Below are positions 1 to 7,973 of a stretch of DNA of 64,000 bases, piece after piece. Position numbers and translations under genes: made by a program. Positions within the stretch are counted from its first letter, which is position 1, and each line of letters starts with the position of its first letter. The stretch comes from Ruminococcus sp. (GTDB lineage Bacteria; Bacillota; Clostridia; Oscillospirales; Ruminococcaceae): the NCBI GenBank assembly GCA_017961625.1, contig JAGCWY010000093.1:1-64000 (forward strand), read 5' to 3'. The notes beneath the pieces are model-generated. The model was not told the origin of the DNA and ran no database searches. It was given only the letters and a program-made list of their open reading frames with translations.

Positions 1-48
1 ATAGTAACCCTCCAATATTAAAATATACACTCAAATACCTACCAAAAT

Positions 49-77
49 ATTATATCATATTTCTCTAAAAAAGTCAA
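49..77 (-). promoter_or_regulatory. Promoter reading out of the left edge
   Basis: On the minus strand TTGACT is followed after exactly 17 bases by TATAAT. It would drive a gene lying left of the window. Its -35 is preceded by GGC, as in the second leftward promoter at 140-168, so this looks like a tandem promoter pair. Confidence 0.6.
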
Positions 78-139
78 GCCTTTTTTCGATATTTCTTGGC
101 TTGACTCAAAAAAATTTTTTCTCGAAGTGGCAAACTCGG

Positions 140-168
140 GTTATATTACCTTCGCCGTTCATTGTCAA
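140..168 (-). promoter_or_regulatory. Second leftward promoter
   Basis: On the minus strand TTGACA, a 17-base spacer and TATAAC. It is back to back with the rightward promoter at 172-200, with the two -35 boxes only three bases apart. Confidence 0.55.
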
Positions 169-171
169 GCC

Positions 172-200
172 TTGATTATTTCTTTTCTGAATGATATAAT
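172..200 (+). promoter_or_regulatory. Promoter of the CobO-like gene
   Basis: TTGATT, 17-base spacer, TATAAT, ending 18 bases before the start codon, so the leader is very short. The ribosome binding site GAGGTGA lies just before the ATG. Confidence 0.65.
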
Positions 201-218
201 AATTCTGAGGTGATGTAA

Positions 219-734
219 ATGCTTCATATATATTATGGAAACGGAAAAGGTAAAACCACTGCCGCTGTCGGTCTTACTTTACGCGCTAGCGGTTCAGGTA
301 TGAAAACAGCTTTTTTACAGTTCCTAAAAAACGGTTCATCTTCTGAGATAAGTATTCTTGAATCGCTTAAGGATTGCTTTGTTTTATGTTGCCGAGAATG
401 CAACAAATTCTCTTTCCAGATGTCTGATGCCGAGAAAGAATTGATAAAATCTGCACATAACTCTATGCTCCGTCGCGCGGAAGAACTTATAAATAAAAGT
501 GAAGCAGAGCTGCTTGTTCTTGATGAGCTGCTTGATGCATACAACAAAGACCTGATTGATACCGTGCTTACGGATAGTTTCATAAACACCTACTGTAAAA
601 AGGTGGAAATCATCATCACAGGAAGAGCTCCTTCGGCCGAATGGCTTGATATTGCAGACTATGTTACAGAAATGAATGCAGTAAAACACCCTTATAATAA
701 TGGGATAAGCGCAAGAAGGGGGATAGAATACTAA
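219..734 (+). CDS. CobO/CobA-type ATP:corrinoid adenosyltransferase-like protein
   Basis: The 171-residue protein opens directly with the P-loop GNGKGKTT (residues 7-14), the hallmark of the CobA/CobO family, which transfers the adenosyl group of ATP to cob(I)alamin-type corrinoids in the cytoplasm. A Walker-B-like stretch VLDELLDA lies near residue 100, and the C-terminus GISARRGIEY fits the family ending. Length is normal. The gene has its own promoter and sits alone, with no corrinoid synthesis genes nearby, so salvage of exogenous corrinoid is more likely than de novo synthesis. Some family members outside cob clusters have unknown substrates, so the exact substrate is inferred. Confidence 0.82.
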   Translation: MLHIYYGNGKGKTTAAVGLTLRASGSGMKTAFLQFLKNGSSSEISILESLKDCFVLCCRECNKFSFQMSDAEKELIKSAHNSMLRRAEELINKSEAELLVLDELLDAYNKDLIDTVLTDSFINTYCKKVEIIITGRAPSAEWLDIADYVTEMNAVKHPYNNGISARRGIEY

Positions 735-758
735 AAGCTGCCAAAACGGCAGCTTTTT
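734..758. terminator. Bidirectional terminator
   Basis: AAAGCTGCC and GGCAGCTTT form a 9-bp stem with a short loop, overlapping the stop of the adenosyltransferase gene. T runs on the right and A runs on the left suit both convergent genes. Confidence 0.75.
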
Positions 759-759
759 A

Positions 760-981
760 TTATACTATATCCTTTAATTCTTTCACAAGTGCTATATCTT
801 CTGTATTTACCTTAAAATTAGTAATTATACTTTTGTTGTCAGGAGATACAACCTTTATCTCGATAACGCTTCCCTCCTGCACCGAACCTGCAACAGCTTT
901 AAAAAACATTGGCACCTTCGGGTGATTAGCTTTAAAACGGTCAAGAAGTCCTTTCAACTTAAATACATTTATTGGATTCAT
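760..981 (-). CDS. Small protein of unknown function (73 aa)
   Basis: I do not recognise this family. The 73-residue product is soluble, with no signal peptide, membrane segment or cysteines. A basic N-terminal part (residues 1-25) is followed by an alternating hydrophobic/polar stretch (residues 28-58) that looks like beta strands. Coding is supported by a well-placed AGAGGTG ribosome binding site, a dedicated promoter (TTGATT-17-TATAAT at 1002-1030) and a terminator immediately after the stop. The ATG was chosen because it gives correct spacing to that site; an earlier in-line ATG is out of frame. Confidence 0.7.
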   Translation of the reverse strand: MNPINVFKLKGLLDRFKANHPKVPMFFKAVAGSVQEGSVIEIKVVSPDNKSIITNFKVNTEDIALVKELKDIV

Positions 982-1001
982 TCATTTTTCACCTCTAATG
1001 T

Positions 1002-1030
1002 ATTATACCACATTTCTCTCAGTAAATCAA
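1002..1030 (-). promoter_or_regulatory. Promoter of the 73-aa gene
   Basis: Minus strand TTGATT, 17-base spacer, TATAAT, about 20 bases upstream of the start codon. Confidence 0.6.
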
Positions 1031-1078
1031 TGCATTGTTCCGATTCTGAAAAATGCCTTTACAGAATCCATGCTGATA

Positions 1079-1579
1079 TCAGTTACTGCTGTGTGGAAGC
1101 TTGCGTTTTATCAGAAGCTGAGCACAGATACCAGTAAAGCTTCCGGCAATACATCCAGATATAATAAGTACTGGATAATAAGGGATAACCGCCAGAGACC
1201 TTAAAACAGCAATCGCAGCTATTGTCTGCCCAGTGTTATGTAAAACAGCTCCAACTACGCTGCTAAGCCAAATATATTTATACGGTATTATCTTTTTTAT
1301 AAGCAACATTCCTGTAAGACACATAGCCGCTCCTGCAGCGCTGTAAAGTAAAGCCATTATCCTTGACGCAAACAGAGCCGCCAGAATTATCCTTGCTGTA
1401 ACAATCAGAACGACCTCACCTGCTTTATAACGATATACTGCATACACCGTTATAATATTGGCAAGTCCAAGTTTTACACCTGGTATCGGTATAAGATCAG
1501 GTAACTGAAGTTCTACAACAAAGATGATAAGTGCCAAAGCGGTGAGAAGAGCTAATTCTGCCATTTTGTGTGCTTTCAT
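1079..1579 (-). CDS. Gx transporter family membrane protein (EetB-like)
   Basis: A 166-residue polytopic membrane protein of the family once called heptaprenyl diphosphate synthase component I and now Gx transporter family. It begins MKAHKMAELALLTALALI and has about five hydrophobic helices; the loop with PGVKLGLANI is the typical family signature. The start at 1579 is preferred over an upstream alternative because GGAGAAG sits seven bases before it; it begins one base after the NusG-II gene stops, so the two are translationally coupled. In Listeria-type extracellular electron transfer loci a member of this family (EetB) is paired with a NusG-II protein, exactly as here. The transported compound is unknown. 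Confidence 0.78.
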   Translation of the reverse strand: MKAHKMAELALLTALALIIFVVELQLPDLIPIPGVKLGLANIITVYAVYRYKAGEVVLIVTARIILAALFASRIMALLYSAAGAAMCLTGMLLIKKIIPYKYIWLSSVVGAVLHNTGQTIAAIAVLRSLAVIPYYPVLIISGCIAGSFTGICAQLLIKRKLPHSSN

Positions 1580-1580
1580 A

Positions 1581-1937
1581 TCATTTCTTCTCCTCGTCTG
1601 CAAATCTTATCACAAGTCTGTGTGGCAGACAAACAACCGGAACTCCTTCTGAACGAAGGAAACCTGTGTTAACACAGGTTTGGTCCGGACAATCTGCGCA
1701 TGAAACACATATTTTTCCGTCTTTTATCGTTATATCGTTCCATCCGCCGTTTGCAGCTTCTATACGGAATGTCCTGTCCTTTTCCTTTGAAAGGTCAAGA
1801 ATATATATAACCTTATTGTCTTGCAATATCTTTACTATTTTTTTGTCGGAAGGTCTGAAAACAATTACAACCGCTATGACCGAACCAATAAGAAGGATAA
1901 GTATCGATGCGACAATTATCCTTACGCCCTTAGTCAA
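1581..1937 (-). CDS. NusG domain II-containing protein (EetA-like)
   Basis: The 118-residue protein has one N-terminal membrane helix (about residues 6-27) and an external NusG-II-type beta domain. Cysteines cluster at C77, C80, C83 and C88, with another at C103 in CLPHRLVI; this arrangement is usual for the family and suggests a metal or redox site. The start overlaps the end of the ApbE gene by eight bases, and the stop is one base from the Gx transporter start, so the three genes form a tight operon. Despite the domain name it is not a transcription factor: it is membrane anchored. A role in flavin-linked electron export is inferred from context. Confidence 0.78.
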   Translation of the reverse strand: MTKGVRIIVASILILLIGSVIAVVIVFRPSDKKIVKILQDNKVIYILDLSKEKDRTFRIEAANGGWNDITIKDGKICVSCADCPDQTCVNTGFLRSEGVPVVCLPHRLVIRFADEEKK

Positions 1938-2976
1938 CTTTCATCACCTCGGCAGCCATAGAACTTGTATTCTTAAAATGTCCGTCAAGTCCTTTGGTAT
2001 AGTATATTATCTCCTTATCTGAAACGATGATAAAATCATATTCGGGGTATTTTCTGATGAGATCAGCTGAGTTTTCTTCTCCTGCAACAAATAATGCGGT
2101 TGAAAGTGCGTCACATGTAAGTCCGTTTTCTCCTATCACTGTGACCGAAACGAACCCGTTATCAGCTGGATAGCCGTCCTTGGGATCAATAATATGACAA
2201 TATCTTTTTCCGTCGTCACTGATAAAGTATCTCTCATAATTTCCTGACGTAATAACAGCCTTATCAGCAATATCTACGATACACATATCTGTCTCCGGCT
2301 TATAAGGATCCCGTACAGCAACTTTCCAGTTAGTACCGTCAGGCTTTGTACCAAGGGCCTGAACATTTCCGCCAAGACTGATCACGCAGGAGCTGATACC
2401 CTTGGACCGCATTATTTCTATTACTTCGTCTCCGGTATATCCTTTTGTTATAGCTCCAAGGTCAATCTGTACATTCTCTGGAAGTTGAACACTGCTTCCG
2501 TTCGTAATAATCTTTTCAAAACCTGTATCTTTCAAAAGCCTAGCAATTATATTCACATCGGGGATATGGTAGTTTCCTGTCGTAAAGCCCCATTCTCTCA
2601 GTATCGGAAAAACAGTAATATCTAGATAACCGTCTGTATCTCTGCCTAAAAGCTTTGCCTGTTCAATAAGAAATACAGCGTCCTCGCTCAATGAAACTGC
2701 TTCGCCGCTGGAATTGTTAAGTGCGAATATCTCACTTGAATCAGAAGTGACTGATAATTCTTTTTCAAGGCTTTTTATTCTGTCCTCTGCTTCTGAAAGA
2801 GCCTTTTCTGCATTCGCACCGTAAGCTTTCAGATTCATATATGTATCCATAGCGAATATATCGAGCGAACACGGCACAGTATCATCATTGTTCTGTACGA
2901 CAGTATATCGTGAACAACTGAAAAGAACCATACTGCCAAGGATAACGGCTGCAATATCTATCAATTTATTATGCAT
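1930..2976 (-). CDS. apbE: FAD:protein FMN transferase, lipoprotein
   Basis: A 348-residue ApbE-family protein. ApbE covalently attaches FMN from FAD to Thr/Ser of exported redox proteins, outside the membrane, using Mg2+. The N-terminus has a hydrophobic segment ending in LFSC with the lipobox cysteine at C21, so it is a lipoprotein. Family marks are FAMDTYM (41-47), DLGAITKGY in the middle, SLGGNV, and the late DALSTALFVAG stretch. It is first in an operon with NusG-II and Gx-transporter genes; no Rnf, Nqr or other obvious flavinylated target lies in the window, so the acceptor protein must be elsewhere. The AGGAGAG ribosome site supports this start. Confidence 0.9.
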   Translation of the reverse strand: MHNKLIDIAAVILGSMVLFSCSRYTVVQNNDDTVPCSLDIFAMDTYMNLKAYGANAEKALSEAEDRIKSLEKELSVTSDSSEIFALNNSSGEAVSLSEDAVFLIEQAKLLGRDTDGYLDITVFPILREWGFTTGNYHIPDVNIIARLLKDTGFEKIITNGSSVQLPENVQIDLGAITKGYTGDEVIEIMRSKGISSCVISLGGNVQALGTKPDGTNWKVAVRDPYKPETDMCIVDIADKAVITSGNYERYFISDDGKRYCHIIDPKDGYPADNGFVSVTVIGENGLTCDALSTALFVAGEENSADLIRKYPEYDFIIVSDKEIIYYTKGLDGHFKNTSSMAAEVMKVD

Positions 2977-3004
2977 TTTTTCTCTCCTGTTACAATCTTA
3001 AATT

Positions 3005-3033
3005 ATTATATCATAATGTGTTAGGGTTTGCAA
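3005..3033 (-). promoter_or_regulatory. Promoter of the apbE operon
   Basis: Minus strand TTGCAA, 17-base spacer, TATAAT, about 30 bases upstream of apbE. The TTGCAA form of the -35 recurs at several other promoters in this window. Confidence 0.65.
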
Positions 3034-3058
3034 CCTAAAAAGTTAACCGGATACAACA

Positions 3059-3083
3059 AAAGCGGATCAAAGTGATCCGCTTT
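3059..3083 (-). terminator. Terminator of the glycolytic operon
   Basis: An 11-bp perfect stem (AAAGCGGATCA with TGATCCGCTTT) and a 3-base loop directly after gpmI, with a short T run on the minus strand. Confidence 0.75.
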
Positions 3084-3089
3084 ATTGTT

Positions 3090-4610
3090 TTATTTCTTTA
3101 AAAGGCTCTTGCCTGTCATTTCAGCAGGCTGAGGAACTCCCATGATATCAAGCATTGTAGGTGCAAGATCAGCAAGAACTCCGCCTTCTGAAAGCTTTCC
3201 CTCCACGCCTACAGCAATAAGCGGTACAGGATTTGTTGTATGGGCAGTAAATGGACTTCCGTCAGGCTCCATCATCTTATCGGCATTACCGTGATCGGCT
3301 GTGATAAGAGCTGCACCGCCCTTTGCAAGTATCTTGTCAACCATGCGTCCAACACAGGTGTCCGTAGCTTCAACAGCTTTCACAGCTGCATCAAATATAC
3401 CAGTATGACCTACCATGTCACAGTTTGCATAGTTGAGAATGATAACGTCGTACTTATCAGAATCTATAGCTTCGCATACTGCATCACATACCTCATAAGC
3501 GCTCATTTCCGGCTTGAGATCAAATGTAGGAACATCAGGAGACTTAATAAGTATCCTGTCCTCACCTTCAAATTGCTTCTCCTCGCCACCATTAAAGAAG
3601 AATGTTACGTGAGCGTACTTCTGTGTCTCTGCGATACGGAGCTGTGTCTTTCCAAGTTTTGAAAGGTACTCGCCCATTGTCATGGTAAGCTGCTCAGGAG
3701 GATACGCAACAGATACATTTGGCATTGTTGCGTCATACTGTGCCATGCATACAAAGTTTACAGTGAAAAATCCGTTTCTTCTTTCAAATCCGCTGAAATC
3801 CGGATCAACAAAAGAACGTGTGATCTGTCTTGCGCGGTCAGGACGGAAGTTAAAGAATATTACGCTATCATCAGCTTTTATCTGTGCTCCGCCCTCTATA
3901 ACGGTAGGAAGCATGAACTCATCTGTAACTTCGTTAGCGTAAGAATTCTTTATAGCCTGTACAGGATCTGTCTCCTTGACGCCCTCACCGTAAACTAGTG
4001 CGGCGTAAGCCTTTTCAACTCTGTCCCAAGCATTATCACGGTCCATCGCATAAAAACGACCTGATATTGTAGCAATCTTTCCGAGACCTATCTTTTTAAG
4101 CTCTGCAACTGTCTCTTCCATGTATTCAGCAGCAGACGACGGCGGAACGTCTCTTCCGTCGAGGAATGCATGTATATACACCTTGTCAAGACCATTTTTC
4201 TTAGCCATTTCAACTATGCCGAAAAGATGCTCCATATGACTATGAACACCGCCGGGAGAAAGAAGTCCCATCAGATGAAGAGCGCTCCCCTTTGCTTTAC
4301 AGTTGTTCATAGCATCAAGAACAGTCTTGTTATTGAAAAAAGTGCCATCTTTGATATCCTTTGATATCTTAACGAGCATCTGGTAAACGATACGGCCGGC
4401 ACCGATATTGGTATGTCCTACCTCTGAGTTACCCATTTGTCCGTCAGGGAGACCTACATCAAGTCCGCTAGCACCAATGATTGTATTCGGGCACTCAGCC
4501 AGATATTTGTCAATGTTAGGCTTCTTTGCAGCAGCAATAGCGTTGCCGTATGTATCGGGATTGTAGCCGAAGCCGTCCATAATTATAAGTGCAACAGGTT
4601 TCTTTGCCAT
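3090..4610 (-). CDS. gpmI: 2,3-bisphosphoglycerate-independent phosphoglycerate mutase
   Basis: A 506-residue alkaline-phosphatase-superfamily enzyme that interconverts 3- and 2-phosphoglycerate with two Mn2+ ions in the cytoplasm. Visible active-site parts are MDGFG (metal aspartate D12), the nucleophile serine S62 in GQMGNSEVGHTNIG, the phosphatase-domain residues HAFLDGRD and RFYAMDRD, and the late ADHGNAD metal motif. Length is typical for the family. It is the last gene of an operon running pgk, small membrane protein, tpiA, gpmI and ends at a strong terminator. A GGGCGGAT hairpin separates it from tpiA. Confidence 0.95.
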   Translation of the reverse strand: MAKKPVALIIMDGFGYNPDTYGNAIAAAKKPNIDKYLAECPNTIIGASGLDVGLPDGQMGNSEVGHTNIGAGRIVYQMLVKISKDIKDGTFFNNKTVLDAMNNCKAKGSALHLMGLLSPGGVHSHMEHLFGIVEMAKKNGLDKVYIHAFLDGRDVPPSSAAEYMEETVAELKKIGLGKIATISGRFYAMDRDNAWDRVEKAYAALVYGEGVKETDPVQAIKNSYANEVTDEFMLPTVIEGGAQIKADDSVIFFNFRPDRARQITRSFVDPDFSGFERRNGFFTVNFVCMAQYDATMPNVSVAYPPEQLTMTMGEYLSKLGKTQLRIAETQKYAHVTFFFNGGEEKQFEGEDRILIKSPDVPTFDLKPEMSAYEVCDAVCEAIDSDKYDVIILNYANCDMVGHTGIFDAAVKAVEATDTCVGRMVDKILAKGGAALITADHGNADKMMEPDGSPFTAHTTNPVPLIAVGVEGKLSEGGVLADLAPTMLDIMGVPQPAEMTGKSLLKK

Positions 4611-4633
4611 TTTAATTATCCTTTCATATATTA

Positions 4634-4652
4634 GGGCGGATAAAATCCGCCC
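4634..4652. repeat. GGGCGGAT intercistronic hairpin (copy 1)
   Basis: GGGCGGAT, loop AAA, ATCCGCCC: a perfect 8-bp stem between tpiA and gpmI. No T run follows it on the minus strand, so it is unlikely to stop transcription fully; RNA processing or partial attenuation fits better. Related hairpins occur at 5715-5736 and 20525-20554. Confidence 0.6.
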
Positions 4653-4671
4653 GTTAATGTCATATAAACAA

Positions 4672-5448
4672 TCAACCGTTTACAGCAGCCTGTACGATAA
4701 CGTTAAAGTCCTCAGCCTTAAGTGAAGCTCCACCTATGAGACCGCCGTCAATGTTGGGCTTAGCAAGAAGCTCAGCAGCATTCTTTGCGTTCATAGAACC
4801 GCCGTACTGGATTGTTACTGCATCAGCTGTAGCCTTATCAAAGAGCTTTGCAAGCTGAGCACGGATAAATCCGCAAACTTCTTCAGCCTGATCAGGAGTA
4901 GCTGTAAGACCGGTTCCGATGGCCCATACAGGCTCGTAAGCGATAACAACATTCTTTACCTGCTCGGCTGTAAGTGACCAGAGGTCGAGCTTGATCTGAC
5001 GTGCGATTACTTCCTCTGTGATATTGCACTCGCGCTCCCACTTGAGCTCGCCAACGCAAACAATAGGCTTGAGACCAGCTTCAAGAGCAGCAATTGTTCT
5101 CTTGTTTACTGTCTCGTCTGTTTCGCCAAAGTACTGTCTTCTCTCACTGTGACCGATAACAACATACTCAACACCAAGTTCAGTGAGCATATCAGCAGAA
5201 ATCTCACCTGTGAATGCTCCGCTCTTCTCAAAGTGAACGTTCTCGGCACCTATCTTTACATTGCTGCCTGCTGTTGTGTTGATAGCAGTTTCAAGGTTAG
5301 TGAAGGGTACGCAAGCGATGACCTCTATTTTGCCCTCTGCATTAGCAACGAGAGGCTTTATAGCCTCGAGAAGAGCCTTAGCCTCGGGACGTGTCTTGTT
5401 CATTTTCCAGTTTCCGGCAATAATTGCCTTTCTTAATGACTTGTTCAT
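4672..5448 (-). CDS. tpiA: Triose-phosphate isomerase
   Basis: A 258-residue TIM-barrel enzyme interconverting dihydroxyacetone phosphate and glyceraldehyde-3-phosphate. All catalytic residues are present: N13 and K15 in AGNWKMN, H100 in VIGHSERR and E172 in AYEPVWAIGTG, plus the phosphate-binding loop YGGSMN near the C-terminus. Length is standard. It lies in the middle of the leftward glycolytic operon, 18 bases after the small membrane protein gene. Confidence 0.96.
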   Translation of the reverse strand: MNKSLRKAIIAGNWKMNKTRPEAKALLEAIKPLVANAEGKIEVIACVPFTNLETAINTTAGSNVKIGAENVHFEKSGAFTGEISADMLTELGVEYVVIGHSERRQYFGETDETVNKRTIAALEAGLKPIVCVGELKWERECNITEEVIARQIKLDLWSLTAEQVKNVVIAYEPVWAIGTGLTATPDQAEEVCGFIRAQLAKLFDKATADAVTIQYGGSMNAKNAAELLAKPNIDGGLIGGASLKAEDFNVIVQAAVNG

Positions 5449-5466
5449 GGTGTTTAACTCCTTTTA

Positions 5467-5688
5467 TCAGAATTTTATTTCAGCGTCATCGTATGGAAGC
5501 ATATCGTCTTCCTTTTTGTAAGTGCAATTGCCGTTATTACAGCCGATCTTTACTCCTTTTTTTATAGGAGAAAGGAAGAAACCTACGATGACACCTGCGA
5601 GGAAACTGCAAACAGCTAGCAGCCATATAGCTGTGCTGTTGTTTTTTAGTTCCTCAGTAAATTTGCAATTACAATCACATTTTTTCAT
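5467..5688 (-). CDS. Small membrane protein in the glycolytic operon (73 aa)
   Basis: Unknown family. The 73 residues contain a cysteine-rich start (KKCDCNCKF), one membrane helix with a short glycine kink (about residues 20-41, WLLAVCSFLAGVIVGFFLSP), a basic patch after the helix and a second cysteine pair (CNNGNC), then an acidic tail. The topology rule (positive residues after the helix) puts the C-terminal part inside. A ribosome site AGGAAAC precedes the ATG and spacing to pgk and tpiA is that of an operon member. No function can be assigned; its place between two glycolytic genes may be simple co-transcription. Confidence 0.7.
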   Translation of the reverse strand: MKKCDCNCKFTEELKNNSTAIWLLAVCSFLAGVIVGFFLSPIKKGVKIGCNNGNCTYKKEDDMLPYDDAEIKF

Positions 5689-5714
5689 AACAGTTTCCTC
5701 ATTTATCGCAATAA

Positions 5715-5736
5715 GGGCGAATATCTCTATCCGCCC
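5715..5736. repeat. GGGCG(A/G)ATA intercistronic hairpin (copy 2)
   Basis: GGGCGAATA, loop TCTC, TATCCGCCC: a 9-bp stem with one A-C mismatch, between pgk and the small membrane protein gene. Its core matches the hairpin at 4634-4652. Confidence 0.5.
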
Positions 5737-5751
5737 GATTTGTTTATATGA

Positions 5752-6972
5752 TTACTTTTCAGCAATAACTGCAACGCCAGGGAGTACCTTACCCTCAAGG
5801 TATTCAAGTGAAGCACCGCCGCCAGTTGAGATGTGGCTCATCTTGTCAGCAAAGCCGAGCTGGATAGCAGCTGTTGCTGAATCACCGCCACCAATGATAG
5901 TTGTAGCATTAGCCTGTGCAAGTGCCTCACATACAGCAACTGTGCCCTTCTTGAGTGTGGGGTTCTCGAATACGCCCATAGGTCCGTTCCAAACAACTGT
6001 CTTAGCAGACTTAGCAGCCTCAGCAAAGATAGCAGCTGTCTTAGGTCCAATATCAAGACCCATCTTGCCAGCAGGGATCTTGTCAGCGTCAACATATTCT
6101 ACACTAATCTCTGCGTCGATAGGATCAGGGAATGAATCAGCAATAGCTGTATCAACGGGAAGAAGTATCTTCTTGCCGAGCTTCTCGGCTTTTGCAAGCA
6201 TTTCCTTACAGTAGTCAAGTTTCTCTTCATCAACCAGTGACTTACCGATAGCGCCGCCCTGTGCCTTTATAAATGTATATGCCATACCACCGCCGATGAT
6301 AAGTGTATCGCACTTTTCAAGGAGGTTAGAGATAACATTGAGCTTGTCAGCTACCTTTGCACCGCCAAGGATAGCAACAAAAGGTCTCTCGGGAACCTCT
6401 ACTGCATTTCCGAGATACTGTATCTCCTTCTGCATGAGGTATCCAACAGCAGTTTCCTTAACGAACTTTGTTACGCCTGCTGTAGAAGCGTGAGCTCTGT
6501 GAGCAGAACCGAAAGCGTCCATAACGAATACTTCACCGTCGATAAGATCAGCAAGCTCCTTGGAGAACTGCTCGCCGTTCTTTGTCTCCTCGTCGCCACG
6601 GAAACGTGTATTCTCAAGAACTACGATCTCGCCGTCGTTCATTGCAGCAACAGCCTTTTTAGCATTGTCGCCAACGACTGTATCGTCTGCTGCAAAAGTA
6701 ACCTTTGTCTTTACGAGCTCACCAAGTCTCTTTGCTGCAGGAGCAAGTGAAAACTTAGCTTCGGGACCGTTCTTCGGCTTGCCGAGATGTGAGCAAAGAA
6801 CAACCTTTGCACCGTTCTCAACGAGCTTATTGATAGTGGGAAGAGCAGCCTGAATTCTGTTATCATTTGTGATAACGCCGTCCTTCATAGGAACGTTGAA
6901 GTCTACTCTTACGAGAACCTTTCTGCCCTTAACGTTAATGTCTTCTACTGTAACCTTGTTTAATCCTGCCAT
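5752..6972 (-). CDS. pgk: Phosphoglycerate kinase
   Basis: A 406-residue cytoplasmic kinase that makes ATP from 1,3-bisphosphoglycerate. Family marks are KGRKVLVRVDFNVPM at residues 15-29, the HLGKPK loop, LENTRFRGDEE in the N-domain, the hinge and nucleotide site with WNGPMGVFE, and GGGDSATA toward the C-terminus. It is the first gene of the operon, with its own promoter 70-100 bases upstream and an AAAGGAT ribosome site. gapdh is not in the window. Confidence 0.96.
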   Translation of the reverse strand: MAGLNKVTVEDINVKGRKVLVRVDFNVPMKDGVITNDNRIQAALPTINKLVENGAKVVLCSHLGKPKNGPEAKFSLAPAAKRLGELVKTKVTFAADDTVVGDNAKKAVAAMNDGEIVVLENTRFRGDEETKNGEQFSKELADLIDGEVFVMDAFGSAHRAHASTAGVTKFVKETAVGYLMQKEIQYLGNAVEVPERPFVAILGGAKVADKLNVISNLLEKCDTLIIGGGMAYTFIKAQGGAIGKSLVDEEKLDYCKEMLAKAEKLGKKILLPVDTAIADSFPDPIDAEISVEYVDADKIPAGKMGLDIGPKTAAIFAEAAKSAKTVVWNGPMGVFENPTLKKGTVAVCEALAQANATTIIGGGDSATAAIQLGFADKMSHISTGGGASLEYLEGKVLPGVAVIAEK

Positions 6973-7043
6973 GGGTATGACATCCTTTCGTTATAATAAA
7001 TTACATAATTGGTGTTGTTATAATATTAACAACGTACATTTCT

Positions 7044-7072
7044 ATTTTACACTATTCTAAGAAAATTTGCAA
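7044..7072 (-). promoter_or_regulatory. Promoter of the pgk operon
   Basis: Minus strand TTGCAA, 17-base spacer, TAAAAT, giving a leader of about 65 bases before pgk. Confidence 0.6.
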
Positions 7073-7186
7073 GCCTTTCCGAGATTTTTTTCATGTTAAA
7101 CAGGAAATTTTTTTCTTTGGATATGTAATATGGAAAAAATGAACTGTTAAGGTATCAAATAATATATTAATTGACTTGTATAATAA

Positions 7187-7215
7187 TTGACAATGTCCCC
7201 TGCATCATGTATAAT
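7187..7215 (+). promoter_or_regulatory. Promoter of the DNA alkylation repair gene
   Basis: Consensus TTGACA, 17-base spacer, TATAAT, about 45 bases before the start codon. Confidence 0.7.
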
Positions 7216-7260
7216 CTATGTATATAAAATTCCACTCCTAATTCGCGCGAGGTAAGATAT

Positions 7261-7920
7261 ATGGATAAATACACAACTATAAAAAAGCTTTTTGAGAACA
7301 ACCGAAATCCAGAAAACTCTTCTTCAATGGCTCAATATATGAAAAATAAATTTATATTTTATGGTATTGCAACACCTTTACGTAAGGAGCTTTATAAAAA
7401 CTTATTAAAAACTGAAAAGGCTTCTAAAAAAATCGACTGGTCATTCCTTGATAAATGCTATTCAGATGACCACAGAGAGTTCCAGTATCTTGTTTATGAT
7501 TATCTACTTGCCATGAAAAAATATTTAGTATTCGATGATATAGAAAAAATACAGTGTTATATCATTACTAAACCGTGGTGGGATACTACTGATTTCCTTT
7601 GCAAGGTAATAGGTGAAATAGGCTTGTATGACCAACGTGTAAGCGAGCTTATGCTGAACTGGTCTGCCGGCAGTAATATCTGGCTTAAAAGGGCTGCTAT
7701 ACTTCATCAATTATCCTACAAGGCCAAAACAGATACCAGATTGCTGGAACACATAATATTAAACTGTCTCGGAAGCGACGAATTCTTCATAAACAAGGCT
7801 ATAGGCTGGGCTTTAAGAGAGTATTCCAAAACAGATCCCGAATGGGTAGAAAGCTTTATAAGCAGGCGCAAAAACAAGCTGTCTCCTCTGAGCATAAAGG
7901 AAGGAAGCAAGTATATCTAA
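7261..7920 (+). CDS. DNA alkylation repair protein, AlkD-like HEAT-repeat family
   Basis: The 219-residue protein matches the AlkD-type DNA glycosylase family: helical HEAT-like repeats with no conventional active-site pocket, which remove bulky or cationic alkylated bases. Family traits visible are MAQYMKNKFIFYGIATPLRKE (with the typical F-x-G-x-x-x-P-x-R pattern), FLDKCY.D.HREFQYLVYDYL, the aromatic WWDTTDFLCKV segment, and INKAIGWALREYSKTDPEWV near the end. A consensus promoter and GAGG ribosome site precede it, and a strong terminator follows. It is monocistronic and unrelated to its neighbours. Confidence 0.85.
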   Translation: MDKYTTIKKLFENNRNPENSSSMAQYMKNKFIFYGIATPLRKELYKNLLKTEKASKKIDWSFLDKCYSDDHREFQYLVYDYLLAMKKYLVFDDIEKIQCYIITKPWWDTTDFLCKVIGEIGLYDQRVSELMLNWSAGSNIWLKRAAILHQLSYKAKTDTRLLEHIILNCLGSDEFFINKAIGWALREYSKTDPEWVESFISRRKNKLSPLSIKEGSKYI

Positions 7921-7925
7921 AAAGT

Positions 7926-7963
7926 AAACCCGAAAGCAGGACGTTCTGACTGCTTTCGGGTTT
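7926..7963. terminator. Bidirectional terminator
   Basis: A 14-bp perfect stem (AAACCCGAAAGCAG with CTGCTTTCGGGTTT) and a 10-base loop lie between two convergent genes. It serves the alkylation repair gene and the decarboxylase operon. Confidence 0.8.
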
Positions 7964-7973
7964 GTTACTATTA

